Positions 8,723 through 17,689 of a stretch of DNA of 64,000 nucleotides are shown in pieces; positions within the stretch are counted from its first letter, which is position 1, and every line of letters starts with the position of its first letter. A program made the position numbers and the translations under genes. The notes under the pieces were generated by a model. The model was given only the letters and a program-made list of their open reading frames with translations. It was not told the DNA's origin and ran no database searches. The stretch lies in NCBI RefSeq assembly GCF_027497215.1, contig NZ_CP114904.1, forward strand, positions 1,860,001 through 1,924,000, read 5' to 3'. The stretch comes from Micromonospora sp. WMMD812 (lineage in GTDB: Bacteria > Actinomycetota > Actinomycetes > Mycobacteriales > Micromonosporaceae).

Positions 8723-9682
8723 ATGCGGATGAGAGCGGTCGTGTACGACCGTTACGGGCCTCCGGACGTGTTGCGGATCGACAATGTGCCCACGCCGTCC
8801 CCCGCCGCCGGGCAGGTGCTCGTCAAGGTCGCGGCGACCTCGATCAATCTGAGCGACTGGGAGACCCTGCGCGGCTCGCCGCTGTACTCGCGCATCGGTG
8901 GGCTGCGCTCCCCAGCTCGCCGGATCCTCGGCTCGGACATCGCCGGATGGGTCGAGGCGGTCGGCCCGGCCGTCACCCGGTTCCATCCCGGTGACGAGGT
9001 GTACGGCGACAACCTCATGCTCAAGGGCGGCTTCGCCGAGTACGCGATCGCCCCTGAGTCGGTGCTGGCCCGCAAGCCCGCGGCGCTGACCTTCGCCGAG
9101 GCGTCGACGATTCCGCAGGCGGGCGTGATCGCGTGGCAGGGGACCGAGGGCGCCCGACCCGGGCAACGGGTCCTGATCAACGGGGCCGGCGGCGGCTCCG
9201 GTTCGTTCGCGATCCAGCTCGCCAAGCGACTCGGTGCCCGGGTGACCGGCGTCGACAACGCGGGCAAGCTCGACTTCATGCGGTCGGTCGGCGCGGACGA
9301 GGTGATCGACTACCGCAGCCAGGACTTCACCCGCGGCGGCCCGTACGAACTCATCCTCGATCTGGTCGCGCACCGGTCGGTGTTCGCCTACCGCCGGGCC
9401 CTGGCCACCGGTGGCCGCTACCGGTGCGTGGGCGGGTCGGTTCCGGCGCTGCTGCGCGTACTGACAGTCGGCTTCGTCGCCGGTCGGCTCACGCGCCGCC
9501 GGCTGGGCGTGCTCGCCGTCAGGGAGGGGCCGGCGCACTTCGCGCCGGTGGCCGATCTCTGCGTGGCGGGTGACCTCGGCATCCACATCGACCGCACCTT
9601 CACCCTCGACGAGGTGCCCGAGGCATTGGCGCACGTCGGCGAGGGACGCGCCCTCGGCAAGGTCGTCGTGACCGTGAGCTGA
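8723..9682 (+). CDS. zinc-independent NADP-dependent quinone-reductase-like alcohol dehydrogenase (MDR)
   Basis: 319 aa from ATG 8723, with GGGGGT just upstream; earlier in-frame codons lack family similarity. The N-terminal GroES-like domain starts MRMRAVVYDRYGPPDVLRI, and the nucleotide loop GAGGGSGSFAIQLAK lies near residue 152. The zinc-binding Cys and His residues of true alcohol dehydrogenases are absent, placing it with quinone oxidoreductases or enoyl reductases of the MDR superfamily. The substrate is not predictable. It converges with the SMP-30 gene that ends at 9783. Confidence 0.88.
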   Translation: MRMRAVVYDRYGPPDVLRIDNVPTPSPAAGQVLVKVAATSINLSDWETLRGSPLYSRIGGLRSPARRILGSDIAGWVEAVGPAVTRFHPGDEVYGDNLMLKGGFAEYAIAPESVLARKPAALTFAEASTIPQAGVIAWQGTEGARPGQRVLINGAGGGSGSFAIQLAKRLGARVTGVDNAGKLDFMRSVGADEVIDYRSQDFTRGGPYELILDLVAHRSVFAYRRALATGGRYRCVGGSVPALLRVLTVGFVAGRLTRRRLGVLAVREGPAHFAPVADLCVAGDLGIHIDRTFTLDEVPEALAHVGEGRALGKVVVTVS

Positions 9683-9782
9683 CCCCGCTTCGTTTCAATG
9701 CCCGGATGGACGCCGACGCGGTCGCGGTCGCGGTCGCGGCCACCCGGCCACTGCGCCCTGCCGGCGAGCAAGCCCTCTCAGC

Positions 9783-10664
9783 TCAGCGGCGGGCGCCGGC
9801 GCCCGGTGGCGGTCCGGTGTCCGCCGGCGCGACGGCGGCGAACCGGGCCGGCGGCAGGCCGGACACCCCGACGTCGGCCGTGAACACCGCTCCCGACAGG
9901 TCTGCGCCGTCCGACCGGGCGGTGGTCACGAACATCCGCCGCAACCCCGGGCCACCGAACGCCAGATTGCTGACCAGCGGGACCGGCAGTCGCAGCGCCC
10001 GGTCCGGCGCGAGGTCGGCGGTGTGCCGCACCAGCAGTCCGGATCCCCAGAGCGCCACCCACACCCCGCCGGCCGCGTCCACGGTGAGCCCGTCGGGGTG
10101 GTCGACCCGCACCGACGCGACCGGGCGGCCGTGTGCGTACGCGGTGACCGTGCCGGCGAACGTGTCGGCGTGGTAGAGGATGCTCCCGTCGGGGCTGGTG
10201 TCGACGCCGTTCGACGCGCCGATGCCGGCGGCGACCACGTGGTGGCGCAGGTCCGGCCCGACCGAGTGGAGGACGCCGCGGTGGGCGCGGGTGCGGTCGA
10301 TCGGCCCGACGTACAGGCGGCCGTCGCGCCCGCAGACCGCGTCGTTGAGCGCCAGGTCGGCGGGGCCGGGCAGGGTGAGCAGCGGGCGGAACGCGCCGTC
10401 GCCGGGGTCGAGGTCGCCGAGGTCGCGGCCGGAGATGCCGAGCCAGCCGCCGTCGGCGCGTGGCACGACAGCGCTGATCGGCCGGTCGCAGCGGGTGCCG
10501 TGGGCGGCGGCGCCGGCCGGGTCGACGGTCCAGAAGGTGCGGCCGGGAACGTCGACGAGGTGCAGCCGCCCGGTCGTGTCGTCCCAGACGGGGCTCTCAC
10601 CGAGCGTGCAGCGCACGTCGCCGAGCACCGCCCACTCGACGTCGTCGGGGGTCGTCACAGCCAT
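9783..10664 (-). CDS. SMP-30/gluconolactonase-family sugar lactonase
   Basis: 293 aa six-bladed propeller. The metal-site Glu is in LGESPVWDDTTGRLHLVDV, the Asn in LALNDAVCGRDGRLYVG, and the second Asn/Asp pair in ASNGVDTSPDGSILYHADT. These are the divalent-cation ligands of gluconolactonase/regucalcin-type enzymes, so it is likely active on a sugar lactone. It is last in the leftward operon; its start overlaps or lies next to the SDR stop (ATG 10664, or GTG 10658 in a GTGA overlap). The natural substrate would be the lactone made by the neighbouring SDR. Confidence 0.88.
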   Translation of the reverse strand: MAVTTPDDVEWAVLGDVRCTLGESPVWDDTTGRLHLVDVPGRTFWTVDPAGAAAHGTRCDRPISAVVPRADGGWLGISGRDLGDLDPGDGAFRPLLTLPGPADLALNDAVCGRDGRLYVGPIDRTRAHRGVLHSVGPDLRHHVVAAGIGASNGVDTSPDGSILYHADTFAGTVTAYAHGRPVASVRVDHPDGLTVDAAGGVWVALWGSGLLVRHTADLAPDRALRLPVPLVSNLAFGGPGLRRMFVTTARSDGADLSGAVFTADVGVSGLPPARFAAVAPADTGPPPGAGARR

Positions 10665-11377
10665 CGGGCCCGCAGGTCGGGGCGCAGCCACGCGGCGGGG
10701 GACGCGATGGACAGGCCGCCGTCCACCGGGAGCACGGCGCCGGTGACGAAGTCGGCGGCCGGGGAGGCGAGGAACGCCACCGCGGCGGCGACGTCCTCGG
10801 GCCGGCCGACGCGGCGCAGCGGGTAGCCCTCGGTCACGCCGGGCAGGTCGGCGTGGCCGATCATGCCGGGCGCGACCGCGTTGACCCGGACGCCGGCCGG
10901 CCCGTACTCGAGGGCGAGTTGGCGGACCAGCCCTTCGACGCCGGCCTTCGCGGCGGCGTAGCCGGGCAGGCCGGGCGCGGCGAGGGTCGCGTTGACCGAG
11001 CTGACCGCGACGACGGCCGCGCCGCGCGGCAGCAGCGGCAGCGCCGCCCGCAGCACGTAGAACATGGAGGAGAGGGTGGCGTCGAGGGCGATGCGCCACT
11101 GGGCGTCGGTGGTGCGGGTGGCGGGAGCGACCGGCATGACCGCGGCGGCGGGCACCACGACGTCGAGCCGGCCGAGGATGCGGTGCGCCTCGGCGACGGT
11201 GGCGGTGGCCGCGTCCGGGTCGGCGCAGTCGGCGACCAGTTCGGCGGTGAACGCGGGATCGGAGTGCGGGTCGAGGGAGACGCCGACGACCCGGTCACCG
11301 GCGTCGGTGAACGCGCGCCCGATCGCGGTGCCGATCGGTGAGGACGCGCCGACGACGAGCACGCCCCGGCCGCTCAT
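10655..11377 (-). CDS. SDR family oxidoreductase, probable sugar dehydrogenase
   Basis: 240 aa. It has a Rossmann loop VVGASSPIGTA, a catalytic Ser in SSVNATL, a Tyr/Lys pair in GYAAAKAG, and the usual C-terminal VLPVDGGLSI. The loop has Pro where most SDRs have Gly (SSPIG versus SSGIG), which is tolerated in the family. It lies between a DapA-type aldolase and a lactonase with 4-bp overlaps, so I infer it oxidises an aldose to an aldonolactone that the SMP-30 protein then opens. Confidence 0.87.
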   Translation of the reverse strand: MSGRGVLVVGASSPIGTAIGRAFTDAGDRVVGVSLDPHSDPAFTAELVADCADPDAATATVAEAHRILGRLDVVVPAAAVMPVAPATRTTDAQWRIALDATLSSMFYVLRAALPLLPRGAAVVAVSSVNATLAAPGLPGYAAAKAGVEGLVRQLALEYGPAGVRVNAVAPGMIGHADLPGVTEGYPLRRVGRPEDVAAAVAFLASPAADFVTGAVLPVDGGLSIASPAAWLRPDLRARWL

Positions 11378-12270
11378 CCGCCCAGCCCGAGGTCGGCGAG
11401 GATGGCGGTGAGCGAGTCGTGGCCGGCGGCGTCGAGCGGGCGGGCCGGTGAGCGGACGGTGGCGTCGGCGATCAGGCCGCGGCGTACGAGGACCTCCTTG
11501 TGCACGGCCCAGGCGATGCCCGGTTGCAGGCCGAAGAGGATCAGCGGCAGCAGGCGGCGGAACGCGGCGCGGGCGTCGGCGTGCCGGCCGGCGGTCCAGT
11601 CGGCGAGGACGGGTGCCAGCAGGTCGGGGAATTCGCAGGCGGGCATGGTGCCGACCGCGCCGCGGGCGTACTCCTCGAGGCTGAACTGGGCGTTCTGCCC
11701 ACCGAGGACGGCGAAGCTGTCGTCGGCGCGGGCGGCGACCACGGCGGCGACCTTCGGCGCGGTCGGCGGGGACTCAACCTTCACGGAGGTGACGCCGTCG
11801 AGCTTGCCGAGCTCGGCGATGAGCGCGGGCGCCATGGTGACGCCGGTGGCGCCGGGCGCGTCCTGGACCATGACCTCGACGCCGGCGGCCGAGGCCACGT
11901 CGCCGTAGAAGGTGAGCAGCTGGTCGGGGGTCGGTTTGACCATGAACGGGGGCAGCACCATGAGCGCGGTGGCGCCGCCGGCCACCGCGGCGTCGGCCTG
12001 TTCGATCGCGGTGACGGTGGACGTGCCGTTGACACCGGCCACCACCGGGACGGCGCCGGCGACCACCTCGGTCACCGTGGCGAGGATCCGCGTCCGCTCG
12101 TCGGTGGTGAGCGCGAAACCCTCGCTGGCCATGCCGAAGACCGCGACGCCGGTGACACCGCTGGCGAGTTGGAACTCGGTGAGCCGGCGCAGGCTGGACA
12201 GGTCGAGGGCGCCGTCGGGCCCGAACGGGGTGGCGAGGATCGGCACGAGGCCGTGCACGGTGTGGGGCAC
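11374..12270 (-). CDS. dihydrodipicolinate synthase-family (DapA-like) aldolase, 2-keto-3-deoxysugar acid type
   Basis: 298 aa TIM-barrel aldolase. The Schiff-base lysine is K164 in VTSVKVESPP. The Tyr of the YNVPxRTG motif that relays protons in DapA and NAL is replaced: QDAPGATG begins at residue 136. The GTTGE loop that binds the keto-acid carboxylate reads FGMASEG. It is therefore not lysine-pathway DapA but a divergent member. Between two acid-sugar enzymes, a 2-keto-3-deoxy acid aldolase or dehydratase is the best inference. It overlaps the SDR by 4 bp and abuts the enolase-family gene. Confidence 0.85.
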   Translation of the reverse strand: MPHTVHGLVPILATPFGPDGALDLSSLRRLTEFQLASGVTGVAVFGMASEGFALTTDERTRILATVTEVVAGAVPVVAGVNGTSTVTAIEQADAAVAGGATALMVLPPFMVKPTPDQLLTFYGDVASAAGVEVMVQDAPGATGVTMAPALIAELGKLDGVTSVKVESPPTAPKVAAVVAARADDSFAVLGGQNAQFSLEEYARGAVGTMPACEFPDLLAPVLADWTAGRHADARAAFRRLLPLILFGLQPGIAWAVHKEVLVRRGLIADATVRSPARPLDAAGHDSLTAILADLGLGG

Positions 12271-13431
12271 TCAGGACTCCTTGGCCAGGGCGTGGACCGT
12301 CTCGGCGTCGACGTCGACGCCGAGTCCGGGTCCCGCGGGCAGGTCGAACGCGGCCGGGTGCAGGGGCACCGGCCCGGTGAGGATGCGCGACCCGACCTCG
12401 GTGGAGGTCGGCTGGTACTCGAACGCGGCGAGGTCGGCGACCGCCGCGGCGACGTGCAGGCCGGCGGCGAGGGAGACGCCCAGGCCGACGGAGTGGTGGG
12501 GTGCGACGGGCAGGTGCCGGGCGGCGCACAGCTCGGCGATCGCCATCGCCTCGGTGATGCCGGTACGGGCCACGTCCGGCTGGGCGATCCGCAGCGCCCG
12601 CGCGTCGAGCCACTGCGCGAACTCGTACCGGTTGCGCAGGGTCTCCCCCACCGCGATCGGCACGGTGGCGCGGGCGGCGAGTTCGGCGTGGCCGGCGACG
12701 TCCTCCGGGGCGAGCGGCGCCTCCAGGAACCAGGCGCCCCGGTCGGCGAGGCCGCGGGCCAGGGCCACCGCCTCGTCCACCGCGTACGCCCAGTGCGCGT
12801 CGACGGCGATCCGCAGGTCGGGCGCGGCGTCGCGGACCGCGTCGACGGTGGCGAGGTCGGCGGCGACGCCGTTGCCGAGGTGCAGCTTGACGGCCGCGGC
12901 GCCGCGGTCGGCCCAGTCGCGGGCCAGCGCCGCCCGTTCCGGGTCGGTGGGGCGGGGCAGCCCGGAGACGTACGTGGGCAGCCGGGTGCGGAACGCGCCG
13001 CCGAGCAACTGGGCGACGCCGAGGCCGCTCAGCCGGCCGGCGAGGTCCCACAGCGCGATGTCGACGGCGGCGAGCGCGTCGGCCTGGTGGCCGACGAGGT
13101 GCCCGCGTTCACGCATCAGGTCACGTAGCCGGTGCCAGGCCGGGCGCGGCGCGGTGGCGTCCATGCCGACCAGCACCGGCGCGAGGAGCAGGTCGACGAT
13201 GGCGGCCGGCACCTCGGGCGCCACCGGGGCCAGCGCCTCCCCCCACCCGGTGGTGCCGTCCTCGGCGACCACCTCGACCAGCATCGTCTCGTACCGGGCG
13301 GAGTAGAGGCTGCGCCACGGCTCGCGGACCTCGTAGCCGCCGCCGATGACGCCGCCGTCCCGCTTCGGCCCCAGGTACGCCTCGTCGGCCTGGACCTTCA
13401 ACACGTGGGTGCGCACCTCGCGGACCCGCAT
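12271..13431 (-). CDS. enolase-superfamily acid-sugar dehydratase (mandelate racemase/muconate lactonizing type)
   Basis: 386 aa. ATG 13431 overlaps the upstream stop by one base (TGATG), which fixes the start; the apparent 1398-codon frame through here is only read-through of the antisense-side frame. The capping domain includes ETMLVEVVAEDGTTGWGEA. Barrel residues visible are Lys in AAVKLHLGN, the first metal ligand in VDAHWAY, Glu in LEAPL, Glu in VGETL and the base His in APHHSVG. The DxH signature with Lys and His on opposite sides matches acid-sugar dehydratases such as galactonate or rhamnonate dehydratase rather than muconate cycloisomerases. Confidence 0.87.
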   Translation of the reverse strand: MRVREVRTHVLKVQADEAYLGPKRDGGVIGGGYEVREPWRSLYSARYETMLVEVVAEDGTTGWGEALAPVAPEVPAAIVDLLLAPVLVGMDATAPRPAWHRLRDLMRERGHLVGHQADALAAVDIALWDLAGRLSGLGVAQLLGGAFRTRLPTYVSGLPRPTDPERAALARDWADRGAAAVKLHLGNGVAADLATVDAVRDAAPDLRIAVDAHWAYAVDEAVALARGLADRGAWFLEAPLAPEDVAGHAELAARATVPIAVGETLRNRYEFAQWLDARALRIAQPDVARTGITEAMAIAELCAARHLPVAPHHSVGLGVSLAAGLHVAAAVADLAAFEYQPTSTEVGSRILTGPVPLHPAAFDLPAGPGLGVDVDAETVHALAKES

Positions 13432-16400
13432 CACGCCTCCGTCCCGCAGGCCAGCCGCACCGGCCGGGACCGCCGGTCGCCGACCTGCACGACGTAGGTG
13501 AACGCGGCGGACACGTCGTCCACCGGCACGGTCCACTCGGTGGGCAGCACGTCGCGGTCGAGGTGCCGCCAGGTGGCGCCGTCGTCGAGCGACCAGTGCA
13601 GGGTGGCCGGTTCCCGGGTGGCCGCCTGCACGTGGGCGTGGTAGCGGCTGCCGTCCGGCTTGGGGATGAGGATGCCGCGGACCGCGCCGTCCGGCCCGTC
13701 GCCGAATTGGTGGGCGCCGACCGGCGCGGCGGCGCGGTGCAGTGGCACGTCGAGTGCGAGGCCGTACACGATGACCGCGGTGATGCCGTGCCCGGACACG
13801 TCGACGGTGAGCCGGTGGTCGACCACCACGGTCTCCTGCGGCGCGCCACGGTCGTGGATCACCGCGGCCCGGTACGGCTGGCCGGGGGCCATGGGCACGC
13901 GGGCCGGGTCGAGGGTGACGGTCACGGTGGTCGGGGTGGCCGCGGCGTTGGTGAGGCTCAGGCACAGCCGGTCCCCGCCGTCGGCGGCGATCCAGTTGAC
14001 CTGCTCGGTGTCCAGCCGCACCAGGCCCTTCGGCAGCCACAGCCAGACCCCGTCCTCGCCGTGGAACCGGCCGGGCGCGTGGCCGTGGACGCGGTAGGCG
14101 AACCAGACGTAGGTCTGCTCGAACACGCCGGGGAAGGAGATGGCGCCGCCGGAGCGGGTCTCGTGCTCGGCGACCAGGTAGTCGACGGTCATGCCGAGCT
14201 GGGCGGGGGCGTGGTGGTAGTAGATCGTGGTGTTCCCGAACGGCCCGGTGTACGGGAAGTCGGGGCGGAGGTGGTGCACGGTGAACTGCCGGTAGTAGTA
14301 GCCGGGGTAGTTGGTGAACCGGCCGACCAGCGCGTTGTGCGCGACGTCGCGCAGCAGGTCGTCGCCGCTGTGCGCGGCGAGCCGGAGCAGGAACGGCGCC
14401 CAGGCCGGGTTGAGGGTGAAGCCGTTGAACCGGTACGTGTTGACCGCCTCGATGCCCAACCCGGTCGGTGACACCTGCCAGGCGGGCACCTGCTCGTCCG
14501 GCACGTCGTCGGCGGGGTATTGGTACAGGGCGGCGGGGTCCCACCAACCGGTGAGTTCGATCTGCCGGTCGACGAACAGCGGCCGCTGCGGCACGGTCAC
14601 CGTGCCGTCGGGCACCGGTCGGGCGAACACCATGGTGACGAACCGTTTCGCCTCCCGGTACGCGGCGTCCAGGTAGCGGCGCCGGCCGGTCTCCTCGTAC
14701 ATCTCCAGCAGTTCGACCCAGGCGCGGCAGTAGTAGACGGCGAAGTCGTGCGGGTCGGCCTCGCCGCCGTACGGCTGGTCGAGTTCCTCGGCGACGTACC
14801 GGTCGGCGGCCTCCTCGGCCTGTTGCCGCAGCTTCGCGTCCCCGGTCATCCGGTACGCGGCCAGCGGCGCGCTGATCGGGGTGCGCTTGAGCCAGTAGTC
14901 CTGCGTGTCCAAGGCGGACAGCGCCAGGTCCCGCGCGGCGGTGAGCGCGCCCCGGGACAGTGTGTGCAGCGGGGCGAGGGCGGGCGCGCCGAACGGCGTG
15001 CCGCACAGCGCGTTCCTCGTCGGGTCGCCGTAGACGGTGGCGTCCTGGCGCGGCGTCCAGCCGTAGCCGTTGCGGGACAGGTGGAACTCGACCGTGGGCA
15101 GCGCGCGGCGCTCGTACAGCTCGTCGTCGCCGGTCAGCAGGTACGCGCCGAGCAGCACCGAGGTGGTGGTGGCCCGGACCGCCTGGTCGTTCTCGATGTC
15201 GATGAAGCCCTTGGCCCGACTCCACCAGCCGCTCGGTGAGCCCTGGTAGTCGACCCGGTCGTCGGCGGTCGGGCCGGCCTTCATCAGGTCGATGAGGTGG
15301 TGCACGGTGTCGGTGAGCGAGGCGTGGACGTTGCGCCGGTACGCCGTGTAGCCGTACTCGCCGCGCAGCAGGTCGCGGTAGGCGTCGTACAGGTCGGCGT
15401 GGGCGGCGTACACCCCGACGGTGAACCGGTACGGCTCGCCGGCGCGCCGGTCGGCCCGCCGGCCGTACTGCGGGGCGTAGAGGGTGGGCTGCACGGCGCC
15501 GTCGGGGGTGCGCAGGCTCATCCCGAACGGCTGGTCGTCGTCGCCGCGGGCCGACTCGTACTCGAACGGCAGCTCGGACGCGGGGGCGAACAGGCCGGTG
15601 GTGACCGGTCCGCGCTGCACCAGGCACATCGGCGCGAACAGCTCGTCGCGGCCGACGGACGCCGGCCCCCCGACCATCCGGGCGTGCCGCAGCGGCCCGC
15701 ACAGCACCTCGTCGACCTCGTCGTCCGGCGCGGCGGCGAACGCCCGGTAGGCGACCACGAACCGGCCGTCGACGCGCGGGACCAGCTCGATCGTCGCGCT
15801 CGGGTGCCGGCCGGCCAGCCGCCAGGTGACCGTGAGGGAGAACAGCTCGCCGTCGCCGTGCAGCCGCACCGCGTCCGGGCCGAGCGGCTCGACGGCGTCG
15901 AACCAGACGGGGTGCGCGTCGAGGGTCCGCTGCGGGTCGCGGCGGCTGCCGTTCTCGCCGTGCAGCACCACCCACCGTTCGCCGAGCGGTTCGCCGACGC
16001 GTTCCCAGCCGTGTCCGTCCCGGATCAGCAGGTGCGTGGCGTACCCGGACCGGTCGTCGCCCCGGACGGCCGTGACCTCCAGACGGTACGCGGCGCCCTC
16101 GACCGCGGTGAACGGCTGCACCAGCGCGGCGGCCGGGTCGGGGGCGGCGGAGGGGCGGCCGACGGCGGGGACGGCGCGGGGGCCGAGGTCGACCACCTCG
16201 ACCGGGGCGAACCCGGCGGCTGTCGCCACCGCCGTGACGCCGACGCCGCCGCCGTCGAGCGGATCGGGGTCGGTGACGGTCGTCGCGACGCGCCCGTCGA
16301 CCGCGACGGTGATCCGGCCGTCGGCGACGGTGACCTCGACGGGTAGCCACCGGTCGAAGTCGAAGGCGCAGATGTCGTCGGCGAGCAGTTCGTCGTGCCC

Positions 16401-16685
16401 GTCGGCGTGCCGCAGCACCGACAGGTACCGCACGCCGGTGCGCACCCGCAGCCGGATCGCGTACCACCGGTCGGGGTCGGCGTTGAGGCGTAGCTCGGCG
16501 GCGCTGACGTCGGCGCCGTGCCGTGGCTCCGGCAGCCGGAGCGCGGCGCGGACCGCGTAGTTGCCGGTCATCGCGGCCAGCGGTGTGCCCAGCAGGTGCC
16601 GTCCGCCGGGGTGACCACGACCGTCGAGTTCGACGGTGCGGTCGAAGGGCTGGCCGGCCCGCTCGTGTGCACGCTCAGATGTCAT
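13431..16685 (-). CDS. large (alpha/alpha)6-glycosidase-like protein of unknown specificity
   Basis: 1084 aa from ATG 16685, which lies at the divergent promoter; an upstream extension has no coding character. There is no signal peptide, so it is cytosolic. Residues ~1-150 look like a LamG-type jelly roll (RLRVRTGVRYLSVLRH, WLPVEVTVADGRITVAVDG). Residues ~430-900 are helix-rich with repeated Tyr/Trp motifs (GWWSRAKGFIDIENDQAVRA, YYCRAWVELLEMYEETG, NYPGYYYRQFTVHH), the look of a six-hairpin glycosidase or uronyl-hydrolase barrel. The C-terminal ~200 residues are beta-sandwich. I cannot place it in a named GH family. First gene of the leftward operon, it probably cleaves the imported oligosaccharide. 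Confidence 0.8.
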   Translation of the reverse strand: MTSERAHERAGQPFDRTVELDGRGHPGGRHLLGTPLAAMTGNYAVRAALRLPEPRHGADVSAAELRLNADPDRWYAIRLRVRTGVRYLSVLRHADGHDELLADDICAFDFDRWLPVEVTVADGRITVAVDGRVATTVTDPDPLDGGGVGVTAVATAAGFAPVEVVDLGPRAVPAVGRPSAAPDPAAALVQPFTAVEGAAYRLEVTAVRGDDRSGYATHLLIRDGHGWERVGEPLGERWVVLHGENGSRRDPQRTLDAHPVWFDAVEPLGPDAVRLHGDGELFSLTVTWRLAGRHPSATIELVPRVDGRFVVAYRAFAAAPDDEVDEVLCGPLRHARMVGGPASVGRDELFAPMCLVQRGPVTTGLFAPASELPFEYESARGDDDQPFGMSLRTPDGAVQPTLYAPQYGRRADRRAGEPYRFTVGVYAAHADLYDAYRDLLRGEYGYTAYRRNVHASLTDTVHHLIDLMKAGPTADDRVDYQGSPSGWWSRAKGFIDIENDQAVRATTTSVLLGAYLLTGDDELYERRALPTVEFHLSRNGYGWTPRQDATVYGDPTRNALCGTPFGAPALAPLHTLSRGALTAARDLALSALDTQDYWLKRTPISAPLAAYRMTGDAKLRQQAEEAADRYVAEELDQPYGGEADPHDFAVYYCRAWVELLEMYEETGRRRYLDAAYREAKRFVTMVFARPVPDGTVTVPQRPLFVDRQIELTGWWDPAALYQYPADDVPDEQVPAWQVSPTGLGIEAVNTYRFNGFTLNPAWAPFLLRLAAHSGDDLLRDVAHNALVGRFTNYPGYYYRQFTVHHLRPDFPYTGPFGNTTIYYHHAPAQLGMTVDYLVAEHETRSGGAISFPGVFEQTYVWFAYRVHGHAPGRFHGEDGVWLWLPKGLVRLDTEQVNWIAADGGDRLCLSLTNAAATPTTVTVTLDPARVPMAPGQPYRAAVIHDRGAPQETVVVDHRLTVDVSGHGITAVIVYGLALDVPLHRAAAPVGAHQFGDGPDGAVRGILIPKPDGSRYHAHVQAATREPATLHWSLDDGATWRHLDRDVLPTEWTVPVDDVSAAFTYVVQVGDRRSRPVRLACGTEA

Positions 16686-16800
16686 TGCGGCATCCACCAG
16701 AGACGTTTCTGCAACTCGTATGCAATCGGCGGTTGACACGATGCAACATGAGCGCCACTCTGACACAGCAATGGATGGCACGTCCAGAAGGAGATGCCGG
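16685..16800. promoter_or_regulatory. divergent promoter/operator region between glycosidase-like gene and IclR gene
   Basis: The gap between the two divergent starts contains three copies of TGCAA on the plus strand at 16710, 16721 and 16742, spaced 11 and 21 bases (one and two helical turns). TTGACA at 16733-16738 could be a rightward -35 box. TTGCGGCAT lies at 16685-16693, next to the leftward start, and recurs in two other promoters of this window. IclR proteins bind such repeats as tetramers, so this is the likely operator for the regulator encoded at 16801. Confidence 0.5.
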
Positions 16801-17607
16801 GTGGCGAGTGATCAGGGCACCAACCAGAGCGTCGAGAAGGCGGCCGCCGTGCTGAACGCCTTCCTCACCGGCCAGCCCGCGCTACGGGTCTCCGACGTCG
16901 CCCGCCACGCCGGCCTCGGCCAGTCCACCGCGTCCCGCCTGCTGGCCACGCTGGAAACCTGCGACCTCGTGCAACGCGACCAGGTCAGCGGCCTCTACCA
17001 GCTCGGCCCGGCGCTGATCACGATGGCCGGCGTCGCCCTCAACAACCACCCCGTGCACCGCGAGGCCCGCCAACGCGCGCAGACCCTCGCCGCCGAGCTC
17101 GGCCTCGGCGCCAACGTCGCCATCCGCAGCGGCGCCACGCTGTTCTACCTGTGCAACTTCGAGGGGACCCTGGCCCCCCGGTCCTTCGTCCTCATCGGCC
17201 AGCACAACCCGCTGCACGCGACCGGGCTCGGCAAGTGCCTGCTCATCGGCACCGACCCCGAGCAGCGCCGGGCCCTCCTGCCCGACCTGCCCGCCTACAC
17301 CCCGTCCACCATCACCGACCACGCCGCACTCGACGCGGCCGTCGAGCGGGCCACCCAGCGCCGCTACGCCACCGAGGTCGAGGAGCTGGCGCGCGGCCGG
17401 GCCTGCGTCGCCTCCCCGATCCTCGACCACACCGGCACCGTCTGCGCGGCCCTGTCGGTCTCCGGACCACTCTCCGCGATCGCCCTGGACACCCGGGAGG
17501 CTGAGCTGTCCCGCATGGTCATCGAAGTCGCCGACGCGATCAGCACCGGCCTGGGCTACCTCGGCCCCGCCGACCGCGTCCCCGCCCGCATGCAGGCCGT
17601 CCGATGA
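16801..17607 (+). CDS. IclR-family transcriptional regulator
   Basis: 268 aa from GTG 16801; AAGGAG lies 7 bases upstream, which decides against the longer open frame. The winged HTH spans residues ~8-75 (QSVEKAAAVLNAF ... GLGQSTASRLLATLE). The effector domain includes HATGLGKCLL and GRACVASPIL, diagnostic of IclR. It probably senses an acid-sugar intermediate and controls both arms of the locus. It is a close paralogue of the IclR protein encoded at 32050-32871, with long identical stretches such as NPLHATGLGK and ATEVEELA. Confidence 0.92.
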   Translation: MASDQGTNQSVEKAAAVLNAFLTGQPALRVSDVARHAGLGQSTASRLLATLETCDLVQRDQVSGLYQLGPALITMAGVALNNHPVHREARQRAQTLAAELGLGANVAIRSGATLFYLCNFEGTLAPRSFVLIGQHNPLHATGLGKCLLIGTDPEQRRALLPDLPAYTPSTITDHAALDAAVERATQRRYATEVEELARGRACVASPILDHTGTVCAALSVSGPLSAIALDTREAELSRMVIEVADAISTGLGYLGPADRVPARMQAVR

Positions 17608-17662
17608 GCGGCCGCAGCGAGCGCCGCCCGAGCGTGCCCAGCGAGCGCCGTCCGATGAGCGG
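17597..17662 (+). repeat. 51-bp-spaced direct repeat of the IclR gene's 3' end
   Basis: CCGTCCGATGAGCGG occurs at 17597-17611, where it contains the IclR stop codon, and again at 17648-17662. Between them CAGCGAGCGCCG(C/T)CCGA is repeated at 17615 and 17639. The block looks like a small tandem duplication in the spacer before the importer genes. No function is evident. Confidence 0.55.
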
Positions 17663-17689
17663 GCTCAGTGAGCGGAGCGGAGCACCGGC

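Noticed and set aside
12271-16467. Apparent 1398-aa fusion of the glycosidase-like region to the enolase-superfamily protein
   Set aside because: The upstream two thirds is out of frame with the real 1084-aa protein and Arg-rich nonsense. The enolase-family gene has its own ATG at the TGATG junction.
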